Assembly: GCF_029784165.1 (NCBI RefSeq)
Contig: NC_073696.1
Span: 112,438,665-112,502,664 of the forward strand
DNA: 64,000 nucleotides
Reading direction: 5' to 3'
Source of the DNA: Wyeomyia smithii
Taxonomy: Eukaryota > Arthropoda > Insecta > Diptera > Culicidae
Below, piece after piece: positions 9,261 to 22,055 of the stretch (position 1 is the stretch's first letter; each line of letters opens with the position of its first letter). A program made the position numbers and the translations under genes. The notes under the pieces were generated by a model that was given only the letters and a program-made list of their open reading frames with translations, was not told the origin of the DNA and did no database searches.

Positions 9261-10494
9261 TAGAGTAGAGTAGAGTAGAGTAGAGTAGAGTAGAGTAGAG
9301 TAGAGTAGAGTAGAGTAGAGTAGAGTAGAGTAGAGTAGAGTAGAGTAGAGTAGAGCAAAGCTAGAGTAGAGTAGAGTAGAGTAGAGTAGAGTAGAGTAGA
9401 GTAGAGTAGAGTAGAGCAGAGTAGAGTAGAGTAGAGTAGAGTAGAGTAGAGTAGAGTAGAGTAGAGTAGAGTAGAGTAGAGTAGAGTAGAGTAGAGTAGA
9501 GTAGAGTAGAGTAGAGTAGAGTAGAGTAGAGTAGAGTAGAGTAGAGTAGAGTAGAGTAGAGTAGAGTAGAGTAGAGTAGAGTAGAGTAGAGTAGAGTAGA
9601 GTAGAGTAGAGTAGAGTAGAGTAGAGTAGAGTAGAGTAGAGTAGAGTAGAGTAGAGTAGAGTAGAGTAGAGTAGAGTAGAGTAGAGTAGAGTAGAGTAGA
9701 GTAGAGTAGAGTAGAGTAGAGTAGAGTAGAGTAGAGTAGAGTAGAGTAGAGTAGAGTAGAGTAGAGTAGAGTAGAGTAGAGTAGAGTAGAGTAGAGTAGA
9801 GTAGAGTAGAGTAGAGTAGAGTAGAGTAGAGTAGAGCAGAGTAGAGTAAAGTAGAGTAGAGTAGAGTAAAGTAGAGTAGAGTAGAGTAGAGTAGAGTAGA
9901 GTAGAGTAGAGTAGAGTAGAGTAGAGTAGAGTAGAGTAGAGTAGAGTAGAGTAGAGTAGAGTAGAGTACAGTACAGTACAGTAGAGTAGAGTAGAGTAGA
10001 GTAGAGTAGAGTAGAGTAGAGTAGAGTAGAGTAGAGTAGAGTAGAGTAGAGTAGAGTAGAGTAGAGTAGAGTAGAGTAGAGTAGAGAAGAGTAGAGTAGA
10101 GTAGAGTAGAGTAGAGTAGAGTAGAGTAGAGTAGAGTAGAGTAGAGTAGAGTAGAGTAGAGTAGAGTAGAGTAGAGTAGAGTAGAGTAGAGTAGAGTAGA
10201 GTAGAGTAGAGTAGAGTAGAGTAGAGTAGAGTAGAGTAGAGTAGAGTAGAGTAGAGTAGAGTAGAGTAGAGTAGAGTAGAGTAGAGTAGAGTAGAGTAGA
10301 GTAGAGTAGAGTAGAGTAGAGTAGAGTAGAGTAGAGTAGAGTAGAGTAGAGTAGAGTAGAGTAGAGTAGAGTAGAGTAGAGTAGAGTAGAGTAGAGTAGA
10401 GTAGAGTAGAGTAGAGTGGAGTAGAGTAGAGTAGAGTAGAGTAGAGTAGAGTAGAGTAGAGTAGAGTAGAGTAGAGTAGAGTAGAGTAGAGTAG
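9261..10494. repeat. (AGAGT)n pentanucleotide array, about 1.2 kb
   Basis: Nearly perfect AGAGT repeats (about 245 units) with few variants: AGCAAAGCT at 9354-9362, GAGCAG near 9416 and 9836, GAGTAAAG near 9847 and 9867, a triple ACAGT near 9967-9981, GAGAAG near 10085, and GAGTGG near 10417. Because the period is 5 and no stop can arise, the minus strand is open in all three frames as repeated STLLY. These are not genes. Confidence 0.97.
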
Positions 10495-13022
10495 ATTTCC
10501 CATATTTTTCCATACATATGTCATCATACTGGTCGAAACTTAGAATGAGTTTTTTATTTAATGACAATTAGAGCACAGGCAAATAGACTTGCCTTTCCGA
10601 AGAAAAATCCCAAAGATTCTTCGTCCTTGTTGAAAGCGTTACACTTATGTGCCCCCATGTGAGCTTATTGCCTACTAACTAATTTTCGTAAAAACGGTTC
10701 TTCACTTAGCTTTTAGCGACATCACGGCATTACTGCCTACTAAACGAAATTTTAAAATAATCTTTATTTTTCTGGACTAAGAAATCGTAGCACGTAGCAA
10801 TTTGTTTGTAATTAGAGTATCAATAAATGGTATTAAATTTATTATAGAAGTTTAGATCAGATTAGATTAGATTAGATTAGACTGATTGGGCATCGCCGTT
10901 ATATTGATAGTGTGCATTTTCAAATTGCTCATCGACAAAAGATAAAACAACAGAAAGATTTTAAAATAATTAACAACCCATTCACTCTATGCAGAGGAAA
11001 CATTGCACTTTCCCATTAACTGAATAACTAGCTAGCGTTGATTGCACTGTAGGTGGATGAGAGTGTTTTCCAAAATCACTTCTTCTCGGTGTTGTTTAGT
11101 AAACCCAAAACACATCGTTTGCCTCGCAGCAACTCGAATTCACAAAATCAATGGATATTGTCTCCCTGTTTAGTGTACGATGGTAATCGGTATGTCCGGG
11201 TGGTGGTGGGCCGGGCTTGCTGCATTGCCAGTATTTAGCGTATGGCTTACTCCGAGACAACACCCCCACCCCGAGCGCACGAGGGTCACAGTATGTCCCA
11301 GCCAGACCATAAATTTTCGCACACGCCTACCCATTCCATCGCCACTCAACACCATCGTTGCAAGGGACCGGCTACGGCAAACCGGAAGGCATGGCGAATG
11401 CCGAAAGAGAAAAGGATACAATTGTAATTCAATTAAGCTTGATACTGAAAATGGTGATTCAACCTAATTTCGGTCTTATGTTACGAGAATACGGGATGAA
11501 AATTTCATTTCACCGTTTTGTGTCTTTTGCCGCTGGCTAGATTGCCCGATCCTGATTCTTTGCACCTTTCACCGGGGCACGAATCGCGTTAGAGGATTGG
11601 TAGCGAGTCTGTGTCCGTCCGAGTCCCTTTCTCCCTGTTGCTCGATATGAATGGGTGTATGTCGACTGGTCCTCGTCACGAGGCAATATATTTTCTTTTA
11701 ATATTCTATAACTGTCGACAGTTGGAGCAAATAAAATTAAAGGCTTCCTTTCCACTGTAGTGGCCAGCATCGTCCTGTGGGGTAGCTCGGAGGCTTATTG
11801 GCCGGTTGATCGGATGTAATCAGCGGAAACTGTAATCCAATAGACGGTGTAGTGCAGCATCAGGGGTTTTTTGTTTTGTGTGAAACGTGACGGACAGTTG
11901 ATAACGTGGATGGATCAGGATCACTGGTATTTAAAAAAATAGCGGAGGTTGGGAGTTTTATTTCCTGGATTGCAGTAAGTAAAATAATATAAAAACTTAA
12001 AGTTGTTGTTACAGAATTCACTTTATTTTCATACCTACAGTCCCACAAAATGTGCAACTGCAACTACACTCCCATTTGCCACATATTCTCCCATTTCCGG
12101 TACAGTTCTCGACTGTGTCCCTTGGGTAGCTATTCAAATTTGCATCGCAATGAATGAAACCATCAACTTCCGGGGTTTCGTACCCCACTGACACGACGAA
12201 AGTTCTTACCCAATATTTTATGCAAGCTCAACATGTAAGTGAGAAGGCTGCGTGAGATGTAGCTTCGCCAGAAACATCGAAAACATCCGGTCCGATTTTC
12301 CATTTTACTTTTTCACTCACTTTCGATTGCATATTTTTTCAAATTAGACACGCATGGCATCGCCCTTGTGTTGTGCCACACTGCACTGATATCTGTTTCT
12401 GGATTTCGCTTGCTCTCTACCAATCCGTTCTACGGTCAAAAGTGATAAAAGCTTTTCTCTCTAACCTCTGTCTGTTGCAACGATATGGTTTGGTAACGAA
12501 TTGAGTTAACTCCCACACAAAAATTCTCGCTATTCAATAAACATAAACTTTTCACGGGGAAAACTTCTCTAGTTTAGTGCTTTGTCGCCGCGACCACTTA
12601 CTGCCACACGACACCGGCACAGTTGCTCCTGGGCTCGGTGCATTGTGCACTTTGTAGGAATTCATGGAGAAAGTCACAGATTTGCTAGGAGGGTAGACTT
12701 ATGGCATTGTTGTTGTTGTTCGTTGACAATTCGGGTTCTCTTCCATGCGCATAATATTCGAACGAATTCAGGGCGTCATTGCGTTGCAGCACAATAAACA
12801 TGATTGTTTTTCTGAATTGGCATGATATGAGCTGTCAATAAACGGGACTAGATTTTCTCTATAACTGGAAAGAGAAAACTTCCATTTTTGAGTCAATTTC
12901 AATACTCAATTAAGTTGTATCAAATTGATTGTATGATCACGTAACGTTGATGAGTTTCGCTCGTAGTTCTTGAATCTGCTACATTATGTGTTTGAATGTT
13001 TTTTTTTGTTAAATTAGGTACA
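10495..13022. other. Unassigned sequence with a short ATTAG repeat
   Basis: No convincing gene. A five-copy TTAGA run lies near 10856-10881. The stretch 11050-12800 is somewhat richer in GC and has several 60-95-codon ORFs overlapping in different frames, none with a recognisable domain. It could be unique intergenic or intronic sequence. Confidence 0.4.
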
Positions 13023-13030
13023 GTGTAGAG

Positions 13031-14550
13031 AAGGGTGTCCCAAAAAAAATCGATGTTGAAAAAGTCAAGGTGCTCAGTCCTAAATTGAAAGATAATGTTA
13101 ATTATAGCATTTTTGTAAAACATTTTGACTTTCTAAAAAATTGTTTTCAGGTTGCCCAAACGTGATTTATGAAAAAATGACTTTTTTAAGCTAAAAACCC
13201 ACTCTTTTGCACTTTTTTCAATTCTGTTCGATTCCCAAATTTTTCCATGTATTTTTTTATTTTTTGGGGCTGTTCTTGAATATTTTGCATGGTTTAGTTC
13301 AGCATTGCATTCAGATTTTTGACTCCCAGAGCCCATTAAACATCACAAAAAAAAATAATTTTTCTAATAATTTGCAGATACAACCTTACAAAACACAAAT
13401 AAAAAAAATTTTTCATCAAGAACTAAAATTTTAATTGCAAAGCGGGATTTACGACGAAAGTTGACATGCAAAAAGATACTTGATATCTTATCGGGGAGCT
13501 GAGATATTGGCATTTTTCTTTGTGATGGAAAACTATGCATTTTGACAAATATGGTAAATAACTGTTTTATTTTGAGAGACAAAAAATAACAATGTTCAGA
13601 AAACAAATGCATTTTTGGATGGCTGATAACTTAGTAGAAGGTTTAAAAATTCGGAAAAATTTGCGAAAAAAGCTAGAACGGATATTGTGATTTTTAGTGC
13701 CTTCTATTAGAAAACTCAATGTTGCTCGTAATATATAAGAGATAGAAACATGATGTCTTCGGTAAAGTTTCTTGTTTTCATATAACCAAAAACTTCGTCG
13801 AAGACACCTTCTTATTCTGATTAAAAAGTAAATTTTTTATCTCACTCATAGGTGGATTGGTCACCTATCTTTCTACATTGAAAGATGCATTTTTGAATAT
13901 CCTGAAACTCCTCCGAACATACCTTATGGCTATAATCAATATTTGAATCACTATTTGGGAAATTATACGCACAAACGGCAAAATAAAACACTGTGCCATG
14001 GAGATATTGAGCTTTAGAGGCATTTTTGACAAAATGCAAAGTTTTTCATCACATGTATAAACGCCAATATCTCAGCCCCCCGATAAGACATCAAGGATCT
14101 TTTTTCATGTAAATTTTCGTCTTGAATCCGCTTTGCAGTAAAAATTTCAGTTCTTGGTCAAAAAAATGTTTTATATGTGTTTTGAAAGGGTTTATCTGCA
14201 AATTAGGAGAAAAATTCACTTTTTTGTGATGTTCAATGGGCCCTGAGAGTCAAATAACTGAATGCGATGCTGAACCAAACCATGCAAAATATTCAAAAAC
14301 AACCCCACAAAAATAAAAAAATATATGGACAAATTTAGGAATCGAACGGATTTGAAAAAAAGAGCAGAAGAGTGGTTTTGTAGCTTGAAAAAGACATTTT
14401 TTTCATAAATCACGTTTGGGCAACCTGAAAACGATTTTTTAGAAAGTTGAAATGTTCTACAAAAATGCTATAAATAACATTATCTTTCAATTTAGGGCTG
14501 AGCAGATTGACATTTGAACATCGATTTTTTTTTTTTTTTTGGGACAGCCT
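13031..14550. mobile_element. Fold-back DNA element with ~500-bp inverted arms
   Basis: The left arm, about 13031-13560, matches the reverse complement of about 14030-14550; for example AAATCACGTTTGGGCAACCT near 14407 pairs with its complement near 13150. The termini are AAGGGTGTCCCAAAA and, inverted, AGGCTGTCCCAAAA. The flanks GTGTAGAG (13023-13030) and ATGTAGAG (14551-14558) match 7/8 and suggest an 8-bp, hAT-style duplication. The arms are separated by about 470 bp of AT-rich non-coding DNA. The short ORFs in both arms are not conserved proteins. Confidence 0.75.
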
Positions 14551-14781
14551 ATGTAGAGTTAGTACAAAGCACAAACTATGAGTGATTTGTATGCATAAAA
14601 AATAATATTGCTAAATTAAACAAGAATTATTAAACCATTATTTTTAACTTTGAACTATATTTGTACGAATTGTTTCGTTTTCAACAGCATCCTGCACTAA
14701 CATTTATTCTTCTCATTCCCAGTACAATCTCGTAATTGCACAAAGCTTCCATATGCATATGTTCCGGTGCAACTATCCATC

Positions 14782-15189
14782 CTAGCAAATCCGTTTCGTC
14801 AAATTGTGTAACGACAGTAATGCTTCAAGCTCTATTAGTAATTTAAATGATATCACAACAAAATGGGTGGTTTCTGTTTGCCACATAACTGAAAGCAAAT
14901 CCCTTTCCAATAGGTAGGTATCTGTATCCGATCCAGGAAGTATGGTGCAGTATAAAGACACCATAACGAGGGTATAGGTCATATTGAGATCTCTGGTGAG
15001 TCTATGAATAATAATAACAACATTAAGAACATAGTCGACGATGTAATAAAAACAACGTTGCATGTCTGCCGAGAGCTTGACAGTGTATTGTTGCCCAACT
15101 GAATAGGCCGAAAAGAAAAATATCGTATCATCTTCCTTTGATATGCTATTACTTTGAAGTATATGATACTTGATTCGTTCGTAGAGCAT
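14782..15189 (-). other. Unrecognised 135-codon ORF
   Basis: The minus-strand ATG at 15189 opens 135 codons with several hydrophobic stretches (for example YIVDYVLNVVIIIH and VMVSLYCTILPG). An overlapping 80-codon frame (14979-15221) competes with it. I recognise no family motif. It could be chance in an unrepetitive stretch or a relic exon of a membrane protein. There is no start-context, splice or codon evidence to decide, and no recognisable gene neighbours. Confidence 0.15.
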
Positions 15190-16335
15190 GAATTGTTCAG
15201 CGTAGCAATTTCATTGCACATATCTGTTCAAGGTTAGCGCGTTCACACACAGATACCCAAATTATCTACCAACTGCGTCGAAAGATCCAGAAATAGCGAT
15301 AACATCAACCAAGCACTTCCTGTCTCCTAAGCCTTAATAGCTCGGCCCGCTTCCTCTGGACTGAAATTGAGCAAATCGCTTTTTCCCGTCATAAAGTACT
15401 TATTTTAATCTCGACCGCAAAGCCGACCCGTTTGCCTCTGCAATAACGTCAACCATTGATTCCAGATCAATCGAGGATAGAAGTTTGTCGTTCACTGGGG
15501 CACAGAGCGCTTTTTCGTCCCCAACGTGGGTGGGTGAGAATGTATCTAAAACCCTCGTACGCCTTAGCACTTCCCTCACGTTATCTGTCGCATGCTTGCT
15601 GGAAACCGACAACCGACAACGAAACTCACCCGAAATGAACTACACTAAACGATGAAATGATAAAACACATGTTGTTGAACAGCCGCCGTGAAGCGGTATT
15701 TCGCAATTTCGTTCCTTCCTTTCATGGCTGTCCTTTCGCATACGAGCAAACATAAAAGATGTGGTTCCGTCTGTGTCGTGTTGATTTCTGGAGTGACTTT
15801 CCCCGCTTCAAGTGCCGTTTTTCGTCAACCTCAAATGGCGATTTATTAGGATTTTACGCAACATGTGCTGGAGGATTAATTTTCTTCTTACTTCTGCCGT
15901 CTTCCCGGCTTGATGCAGTTTGCGTTTCTAGTTATGACAAGAAAACTTCCTTTCACTATTTATAGGTGGGGCGAAAGAAATGTTTGCAGACTGCTCTAAT
16001 TCATTTGACAAGTGTTTTACCACAATTTTTAATGATTGACGGAGTTGTAAGTGTGCTCAACAAAATTAATTAGAGAGGTTTACTTATAGGAGTTATTGGT
16101 TGGAGTGGTTTTTCTTATTTTTTTTTTCGAGGTGATAAAAGCGACATAAAGAAATAAACTTTTGCATTTATTCAAATATAAGTTTTGGTTTGGGAAGAAA
16201 AACAAGGTGAATTGGTGTGTATAGTCACAAAAAAACTTCTTCGACGTCGTACACATGTTAGGGTTTGAAATCTAGATTTTCAGCGTTACGTAATTTGTGA
16301 ACGGTCCCTTAGCTCATTATTCAGAACTAAATTTA
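15190..16335. other. Unassigned sequence with one isolated MITE-like end
   Basis: No gene recognised. The stretch near 16283-16309 (CGTTACGTAATTTGTGAACG then GTCCC) reads in reverse like the GGGACCGTTC..ACGTAACG end common to insect MITEs, but no partner end was found nearby. Confidence 0.35.
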
Positions 16336-16990
16336 TTATAACAATTGAAATACGCAACTAATCCACCACGGAGAAATTATTGCAATTTTATGATAATTAC
16401 TGAACTGTATGATAATTACTGTATGCCATATAAAAAGTCGCACTGGAAATAAGCTTCTTCATACTTTTAGAAAGTTTCCGAATTATACATGATAGAAAAC
16501 CGAAACATTCAAGTAGTAATAGTTATTATTAGATTTCTCATAAATAAAGCAAGCCCATGAGCTTTAAATAATCGCGAAAAATTTTGTACCAATTCAAGGA
16601 TTATAGTTTCAAATGGTGAGTTGACAACCTGGAAGGAAGCGGTTGGCGTTGCCGACAATAGCTAAATGAGAAGGTGTGACGCGATCATGGACGCGTAAAC
16701 CATACTTCGGCGGTAGAGGAAATGCTTCCCCAACCTGAACGTCTGTTAACCAAGATAGTGCGGCTCAAAACAGCGTCTGTTCTCCATGTTAGGGGTGGCT
16801 GATCGACGTCCTGGTGTCAGCGTGGAACTCTAAACAAAGTTGGCACAATGGTCTTCTAGCGAGACAGGGGGTTGAGGAAGGCCCAACAAGCCGACCCAGA
16901 AACAATATGTTACAAACAACGTGACAAATAATACGTATCAGAACAATCGGCATGGATCTAGGCTACGTAAAAAGGAGTACGATTGGAAAC
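16336..16990 (+). mobile_element. 5' fragment of an RTE-like non-LTR element (copy 1)
   Basis: The first 200 bp match 20957-21150 base for base over long runs (AATACGCAACTAATCCACCA in both). The part after 16563 matches the sequence downstream of the BEL element at 29223 (TAATCGCGAAAAA.TTTGTA), and 16640-16750 matches 29380-29500 (GGTGTGACGCGATCATGGAC). The last 100 bp match the start of the endonuclease region at 29511-29580. It is the undisrupted counterpart of the BEL target site. About 100 bp present in the other copies (29290-29380) is missing here. Confidence 0.75.
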
Positions 16991-18263
16991 TCGGGTTTCC
17001 GAATGTCATCCAATATCGCTGAAGCCGGTATACAAGTATAAATGTTTTGAAATCCATGTTCAATGTCTGTGAAACAGCCTTAAAATGTTGAAATACCACG
17101 CAACATGGGTATTTCCAGAACCGACATGATGCCAAGAAACCGAAAACCGACCGCAGATGCCATTTTGGGTTTTTGTAAAACAGCTCAAAATTAACAAATA
17201 CAATCCAATATCTGAAGAGCTTTGGAAATATTAGAAATAATCTTGGATCTTTAAATAACGAGGTAGAAGGCGATCGTTCAACTAAAACTTTTATATGTAC
17301 AAAAAATATGTTAATATTTTTAAGATAATATGTGTAATGATTTTTCTTGTATAGTATATAAAATATTTGAAAAATTGACCCCGCTGTAAAAAAAATTGTG
17401 GAAATCTTTTTTGAGTAAATTTTTGCGAATTACTGAAAATATTTATCAACGAATTCACCAATGTCGAACGAATTAACGAGGATAGGCGGACAGGAGTATA
17501 AGTGATCAGTTCTCACTCAACCCAGCTAGCTCTTTGTGGTGCTTTCTCAGGGTCGGCAACCGACTGTTGGGGGACTCATGCAACCCGATGACTTACCGTT
17601 AGCGAAGCGGAACTACCAAGAGACGTTTGGGAAAGGGTGACTGGCTCTTTATATACAAAAAAAAAAGAGAAATTCATGCTAATACTATTTATTGCTGATC
17701 ACCGATACAGCGCTAAATGATGAACGTTGGGGCCCATTGATGAACGATGCGCAGCAGGAGAGGTGAGGGACATACCTTGATGACACGATGATGATGACAC
17801 GCGTTTCGGTCGATGTCGATGGTTCTGAAGATCGCGCGGCTGGCACGGGAGAGTATCACGCGGCTCACTCAGCAGATCCGCCGCAGTAGGCTAGAAGGCA
17901 TCAGAGTCAGGTTGACCGCTTCAAAAACGCCCACGAGTTCGAACGGCGGAAGAGGTGCCCACACCGGGGGTTGATTCTGGCCACTCGTGACCTGGTCTTG
18001 AAGTCCACGGGGGAGAGAATGATGGCTACCGGTAGTCGCCCTTTGACGAACGTCGATCCGGCACTCGTATATATGACACACGGGCTCGACCGCCCACTCT
18101 GGCTGGCTGGCACTCTTCGCCACTTTTTCTGGTCTTCGACTAACAAGTTTTCAATTTTCCGTCTGAACTTAACTTTTTCCGACTGTCTCCGTCAATGACT
18201 ATTTCCAGACTATCCCTTCCCGATCTGCCACCTTTCCGATCTTGTCCTCTCTCTCTCTCGCTT

Positions 18264-18312
<49 letters not shown>

Positions 18313-19073
18313 TGTCCTCTCTCTCACTCTCCTATCTCCATACCGGATACCAATTTTTAGTGCGGTCTTTTAGCCGTCTTTTACCGTTGCGGTCTTTCCG
18401 TTACAAATGTATATTTAATCTGTGATTATTACCGTTTAAGGAGTGAGGCTGTCCTTTCTCTGGACTATATTTTACGGAGACTTAAGCGCCTCCGTGCTAC
18501 GCCCCTACAGCTGGTCTGGATGTTCCAGGGTGGTCACCGAAGATCTCTTTTAAGGGCCCAGGGCTTACATTTTAGGCAGTGCCCCCTCACTTCCTCAAAC
18601 GGTAACGTTCACATCGAGTTTTTTATCGCAAATTTTTCGAAGCCTAATTATTGGTTGTGGTTGGTTTACGGGTTAGTACACTTACACTATGTTAAACAAA
18701 AATACAAAATAATTTGGCAAACAAAAACAAACTAACAACAATCAACAGAAAAGAGCCAGCAAAACAAAAAAACTACTTTACTCAACCTACCTGACATATT
18801 AAAATTTTACATCTAACATTGAATTTTACAAACAAAACCCACACCAAAATGTCTCACATTCGTTACCGTTTCATTTTACAAAAAATGTCCGGTAACAGGA
18901 GAAATAGTCTGCAAACAAAATTCGGAACTAAGAATTCGTTACCTCACGCAGGGTTCGGAAAAAGGCTGCGGTGTGACACTATACTGACGACTGTTCACTC
19001 TTTCTACTCTAACAGCCTCATGAATAAGCTATTCATGAGAGCTGACATACTGTTAAAGCTTACACCGGTAACG
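16991..19073. other. Unassigned sequence with a (CT)n microsatellite
   Basis: The stretch 17450-18600 is richer in GC than its surroundings and could be part of an unidentified element. A CT microsatellite lies at about 18243-18329, interrupted by repeated CGCTTGTC. Small ORFs here, including an SLSLSL frame, are repeat artefacts. No domain recognised. Confidence 0.45.
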
Positions 19074-20024
19074 AAGCTGTCTTGTGTTGCACACGGCAGC
19101 TCATTTTGCGCATGTATTTTGTTTGTTCAGATATGACAGCATAGTTTTGCTCATTTTGAGTATGTCCTGTTGGTTTGGCCTGCGCTGTCGACAGCCTTCT
19201 TTTCTCCTCTTTCTCAGGCCGATGCCATGATGAACTTGAAGCAAATCGTTTTATATATTTTTCCATTGTTGATAATACTTCCCACATGAGAAAAAAAAAC
19301 GTGTTTCGCACTGCCTCGCTTGCATTATAGCATCGGCCTTACTCTCGTGAATCATAATCATCTGACAACCCGCTCGGATTTGTGCTGAAGGATTTCGCGC
19401 TGTAAAGGCTGTCTTAAGCGACAGCTTGGAAGAACCATTATTCATAAGGAAATGAAAAATAACAGCTCGTATGGCATTGAAATGTGTACTGTCGTCAGTC
19501 ACTGTCGGACTGTTGGGGAGCAGGGAGAGCTGTGCAATGCAATGAGAGCCGGATTAGCTTGAAATTTGCTGTCACTGTCTTACAGTCATTTTCAGAAGCC
19601 TACCCTAACGATCTTCACACTCGTCTGTTCCTAACTGACCTGGAAGTCGACCGGATCTCGTCCGGCCAGAAGTGTCATGCTAGGTACCTCCTAATCGTCT
19701 GATAGACTTAATCACAATTCGCCCCCAGGTTTTCCAAGCTTTAGAAAATATTGCCTGGCCGCTCGCATTCCAAAAACTTTTCTATTTACCGCAGGGACCC
19801 GAAGTCCGTTCAATTAAGCACTCAAGAATTTTGGAATTTTTTTTTTTTCATGATAGCTTCTTGCATTGCTCATCGATGTTTACAATCACAAAACCCGGAA
19901 CTACTCCTAATTATGTTTAAATGATATAAATAATTTCCATCTCTTGATTCGAAATCCGTACACTTTTCTGTAATTGAATCGAGATCTGTACAGTTTTGAA
20001 TCAACATCCGTACAGTAATGTGAT
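19074..20024. repeat. Dispersed repeat, copy 1
   Basis: A stretch of about 950 bp is repeated in the same orientation at 30768-31708 (for example TTGTGTTGCACACGGCAGCT in both). The copies differ by point changes, small indels and a partial internal duplication of a ..CCGTACAG.. segment in this copy. It is non-coding. The type is unknown, but copy 2 lies inside an RTE relic, so it behaves as a mobile or duplicated unit. Confidence 0.75.
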
Positions 20025-20035
20025 AGCTATGAATA

Positions 20036-20957
20036 GGGGAACTGCTCCATTATTCATCTCATCAAGCCGATGTTCACGAAGAATGCACGGATTGAACACC
20101 AAATTTTCACGGAATCATTGAACAAATAAACTAAATATGCTTACGTACTCTTATGGATTCGTTTAGCATTGTATATTTGGTAAAATTACCTAGATTTATC
20201 CTAAATTTCGTAAAACAAAACCATTTTCCACAACGCTTCCATATCCATCTCAAAACTTGAATTACTGCTCAATTATTCATCTCATGACGCCCCCATAGTC
20301 ATCACACTGTTAATTATGAATGAATTCCATTATCATAAATGAACGTAGCCCCAGCCCGTCGTAGTAGGTTACCTAGATATTCGCTGCAGTTGTTTACGTG
20401 CAAAATTGGTAACCTAGGTAGCCACTACAGTGCTGTAGATTTATGTCAATTATGTCGGAATAATTCAACGTATGATTTTTTCGTATCAACAGAAACTGAT
20501 TTGGCAACTTCTGATTTTCTTCAACGCAGTGAAAACAGATGAAAATACATACAGTTGAAATTTAGGAATTGTAGAAATTCATCTCATATATTTCTGCTAA
20601 TTCAAGCTTGTTTGAGGAAATTCGAGGTGAACATTTCAAAGATTAAAGTATTCTTAGTATAGTGAGTGATTTTGTTTAGTGATTAAAATAAAAAGTGGTC
20701 CGCTAGTGATGAAAAAACTTTGGTTGGCTGCTGGACGAGTCCCGTTGTAGCCGTATATTTAGTGCTTTTAAGTGCTTTTAAGTGAGTTTTTGAGGATTGT
20801 ACTTCAGAAGGAATCTGATGTGAACTAAGAAGAATCCATTCCATGGATTAGCAGATTGGTTTAAGAAGAAAATATGCGTTTTTTTCCTGTTTTCAATTGT
20901 GTTTTCATGTTTTATGAGATGAATAATGGACTGAGATGAATAATGGAGCAGTTCCTC
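20036..20957. mobile_element. TA-flanked MITE (CTCCATTATTCATCTCA family), long form
   Basis: The left end is GGGGAACTGCTCCATTATTC and the right end the complement of GAGGAACTGCTCCATTATTC, flanked by TA (20034-20035 and 20958-20959). A third internal copy of the terminal motif lies near 20264 and suggests nested or partly duplicated structure. A short relative with the same termini lies at 61624-61865. No coding capacity. Confidence 0.75.
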
Positions 20958-20959
20958 TA

Positions 20960-21247
20960 ATTGAAATACGCAACTAATCCACCACGGAGAAATTATTGCA
21001 ATTCCATGATATTTACTGTATGCCATATAAAAAGTCGCAATAGGAATAAGCTTCTTCATACTTTTAGAAATTTTCCGAATTATATATGTTAAAAAACCGG
21101 AACATTCAAGTAGTAAGATTAATTATTAGATTTTTCATCTCAGCTTATTTGGGTGCTTTAATTTAAAAAAAAAAAACTGAAAACTATGCTGACCAAGAAG
21201 TAGGCAAAAGTTTCGCAAGGACTCTGGATAAATTGTCAAATAATCGC
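20960..21247 (+). mobile_element. RTE-like element copy 2, 5' part (split by BEL element)
   Basis: Homologous to 16336-16567. The sequence stops at ATCGC (21243-21247), the BEL target, and continues at 29223 with ATCGCGAAAAATG. This copy has about 100 bp extra (21140-21240) relative to copy 1. Confidence 0.75.
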
Positions 21248-22052
21248 TGTTGGTGATCAACAAGTTTCACCCCACACTTCATCCCTGGTTGGAGTCAACT
21301 ATACAGTCCACTATATACATATACGAAAATAAGCGGCATACGAGAGATTGGCTACTCTATCCGAAAGCAAGCGGCACACGGGAACTGAAGACGGTCACAG
21401 CGGCAAATCACACACCAACCATCATCATCATCATCGTTAGCGTCGGCCAAACCCGCTACTGATAAGTGGTGGTGAGCCCTTATCACTACCGTGAGAGCAA
21501 GACTGATGACCTGCTAATCGAGGAGGATCGGTATCGGGATCAATCGGGATCAATCGGGATCAATCGAGATCAATCGGGAGGCGCAACGATCACTTCGGGA
21601 GAAAAACATCGCCGCTTGGACTCACTCCACCTTGGCCCACTTTCGGATCAGCAGCAGTCATCACTCCCATTTCGAACTTCAACAAGAGCGGCTCAGGAAG
21701 ACCGCCAGGAATTTATAACTCATTCTTATATTAATATAGCAGTTAAAAATATAATTATTAAATACACTTTCACTGTTTAATGAATAAAAATAGTAAATAC
21801 ACTTTCACTGTTTAATGAATAAAAATAGTGCGTTTAAGTAATTCGCGGAATAGAACAAGGTGTTAGTTTCCTTATTCATTGCAACCATCCAAAGAGGCGG
21901 ATTGAGTTGCAAGGCATTCGGCGTGGTCCACGGCTGGACACAATTGGTAAAGTTATTTCGAGTGCGAGCGCAATCTCTGGTTAGGCCGCTAACGCGGCAA
22001 TAACGCAAGCCCAGCATCCCTATTTCGTGTTGGACTGGAGGTAAATCCAACA
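21248..22052 (+). repeat. 5' LTR of BEL/Pao element
   Basis: 805 bp, TGTTGG...CCAACA. It contains a TATATACATA stretch near 21312, four tandem 10-bp units (GGGATCAATC) near 21536-21576, and AATAAA motifs near 21783 and 21818 that could serve 3' end formation. The short ORFs within are duplicated in the 3' LTR and have no recognised function. Confidence 0.95.
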
Positions 22053-22055
22053 TAT

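Noticed and set aside
8286..10494. CRISPR-like array
   Set aside because: Units are directly adjacent tandem repeats without unique spacers, in a eukaryotic setting.
9228..10567. Three overlapping minus-strand ORFs of about 390-435 codons made of STLLY repeats
   Set aside because: They are translation of the (AGAGT)n microsatellite; a 5-base repeat without stops is open in every frame of that strand.
10856..10881. TTAGA repeats as insect telomere (TTAGG)
   Set aside because: The unit differs from TTAGG, there are only about five copies, and dipterans lack TTAGG telomeres.
18195..18425. Plus-strand ORF rich in SLSLSL
   Set aside because: It is read through a (CT)n microsatellite and has no domain.
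17565..18509. Solo LTR starting TGTTGGGGG and ending CCCCTACA
   Set aside because: The ends are only loosely complementary and the flanks (CCGAC versus GCTGG) show no target duplication.
21250..22053. Small ORFs in the LTR, duplicated near 28411-29301
   Set aside because: Both copies lie in LTRs and are identical because the LTRs are. There is no domain, and the usual gag-pol coding region lies elsewhere.
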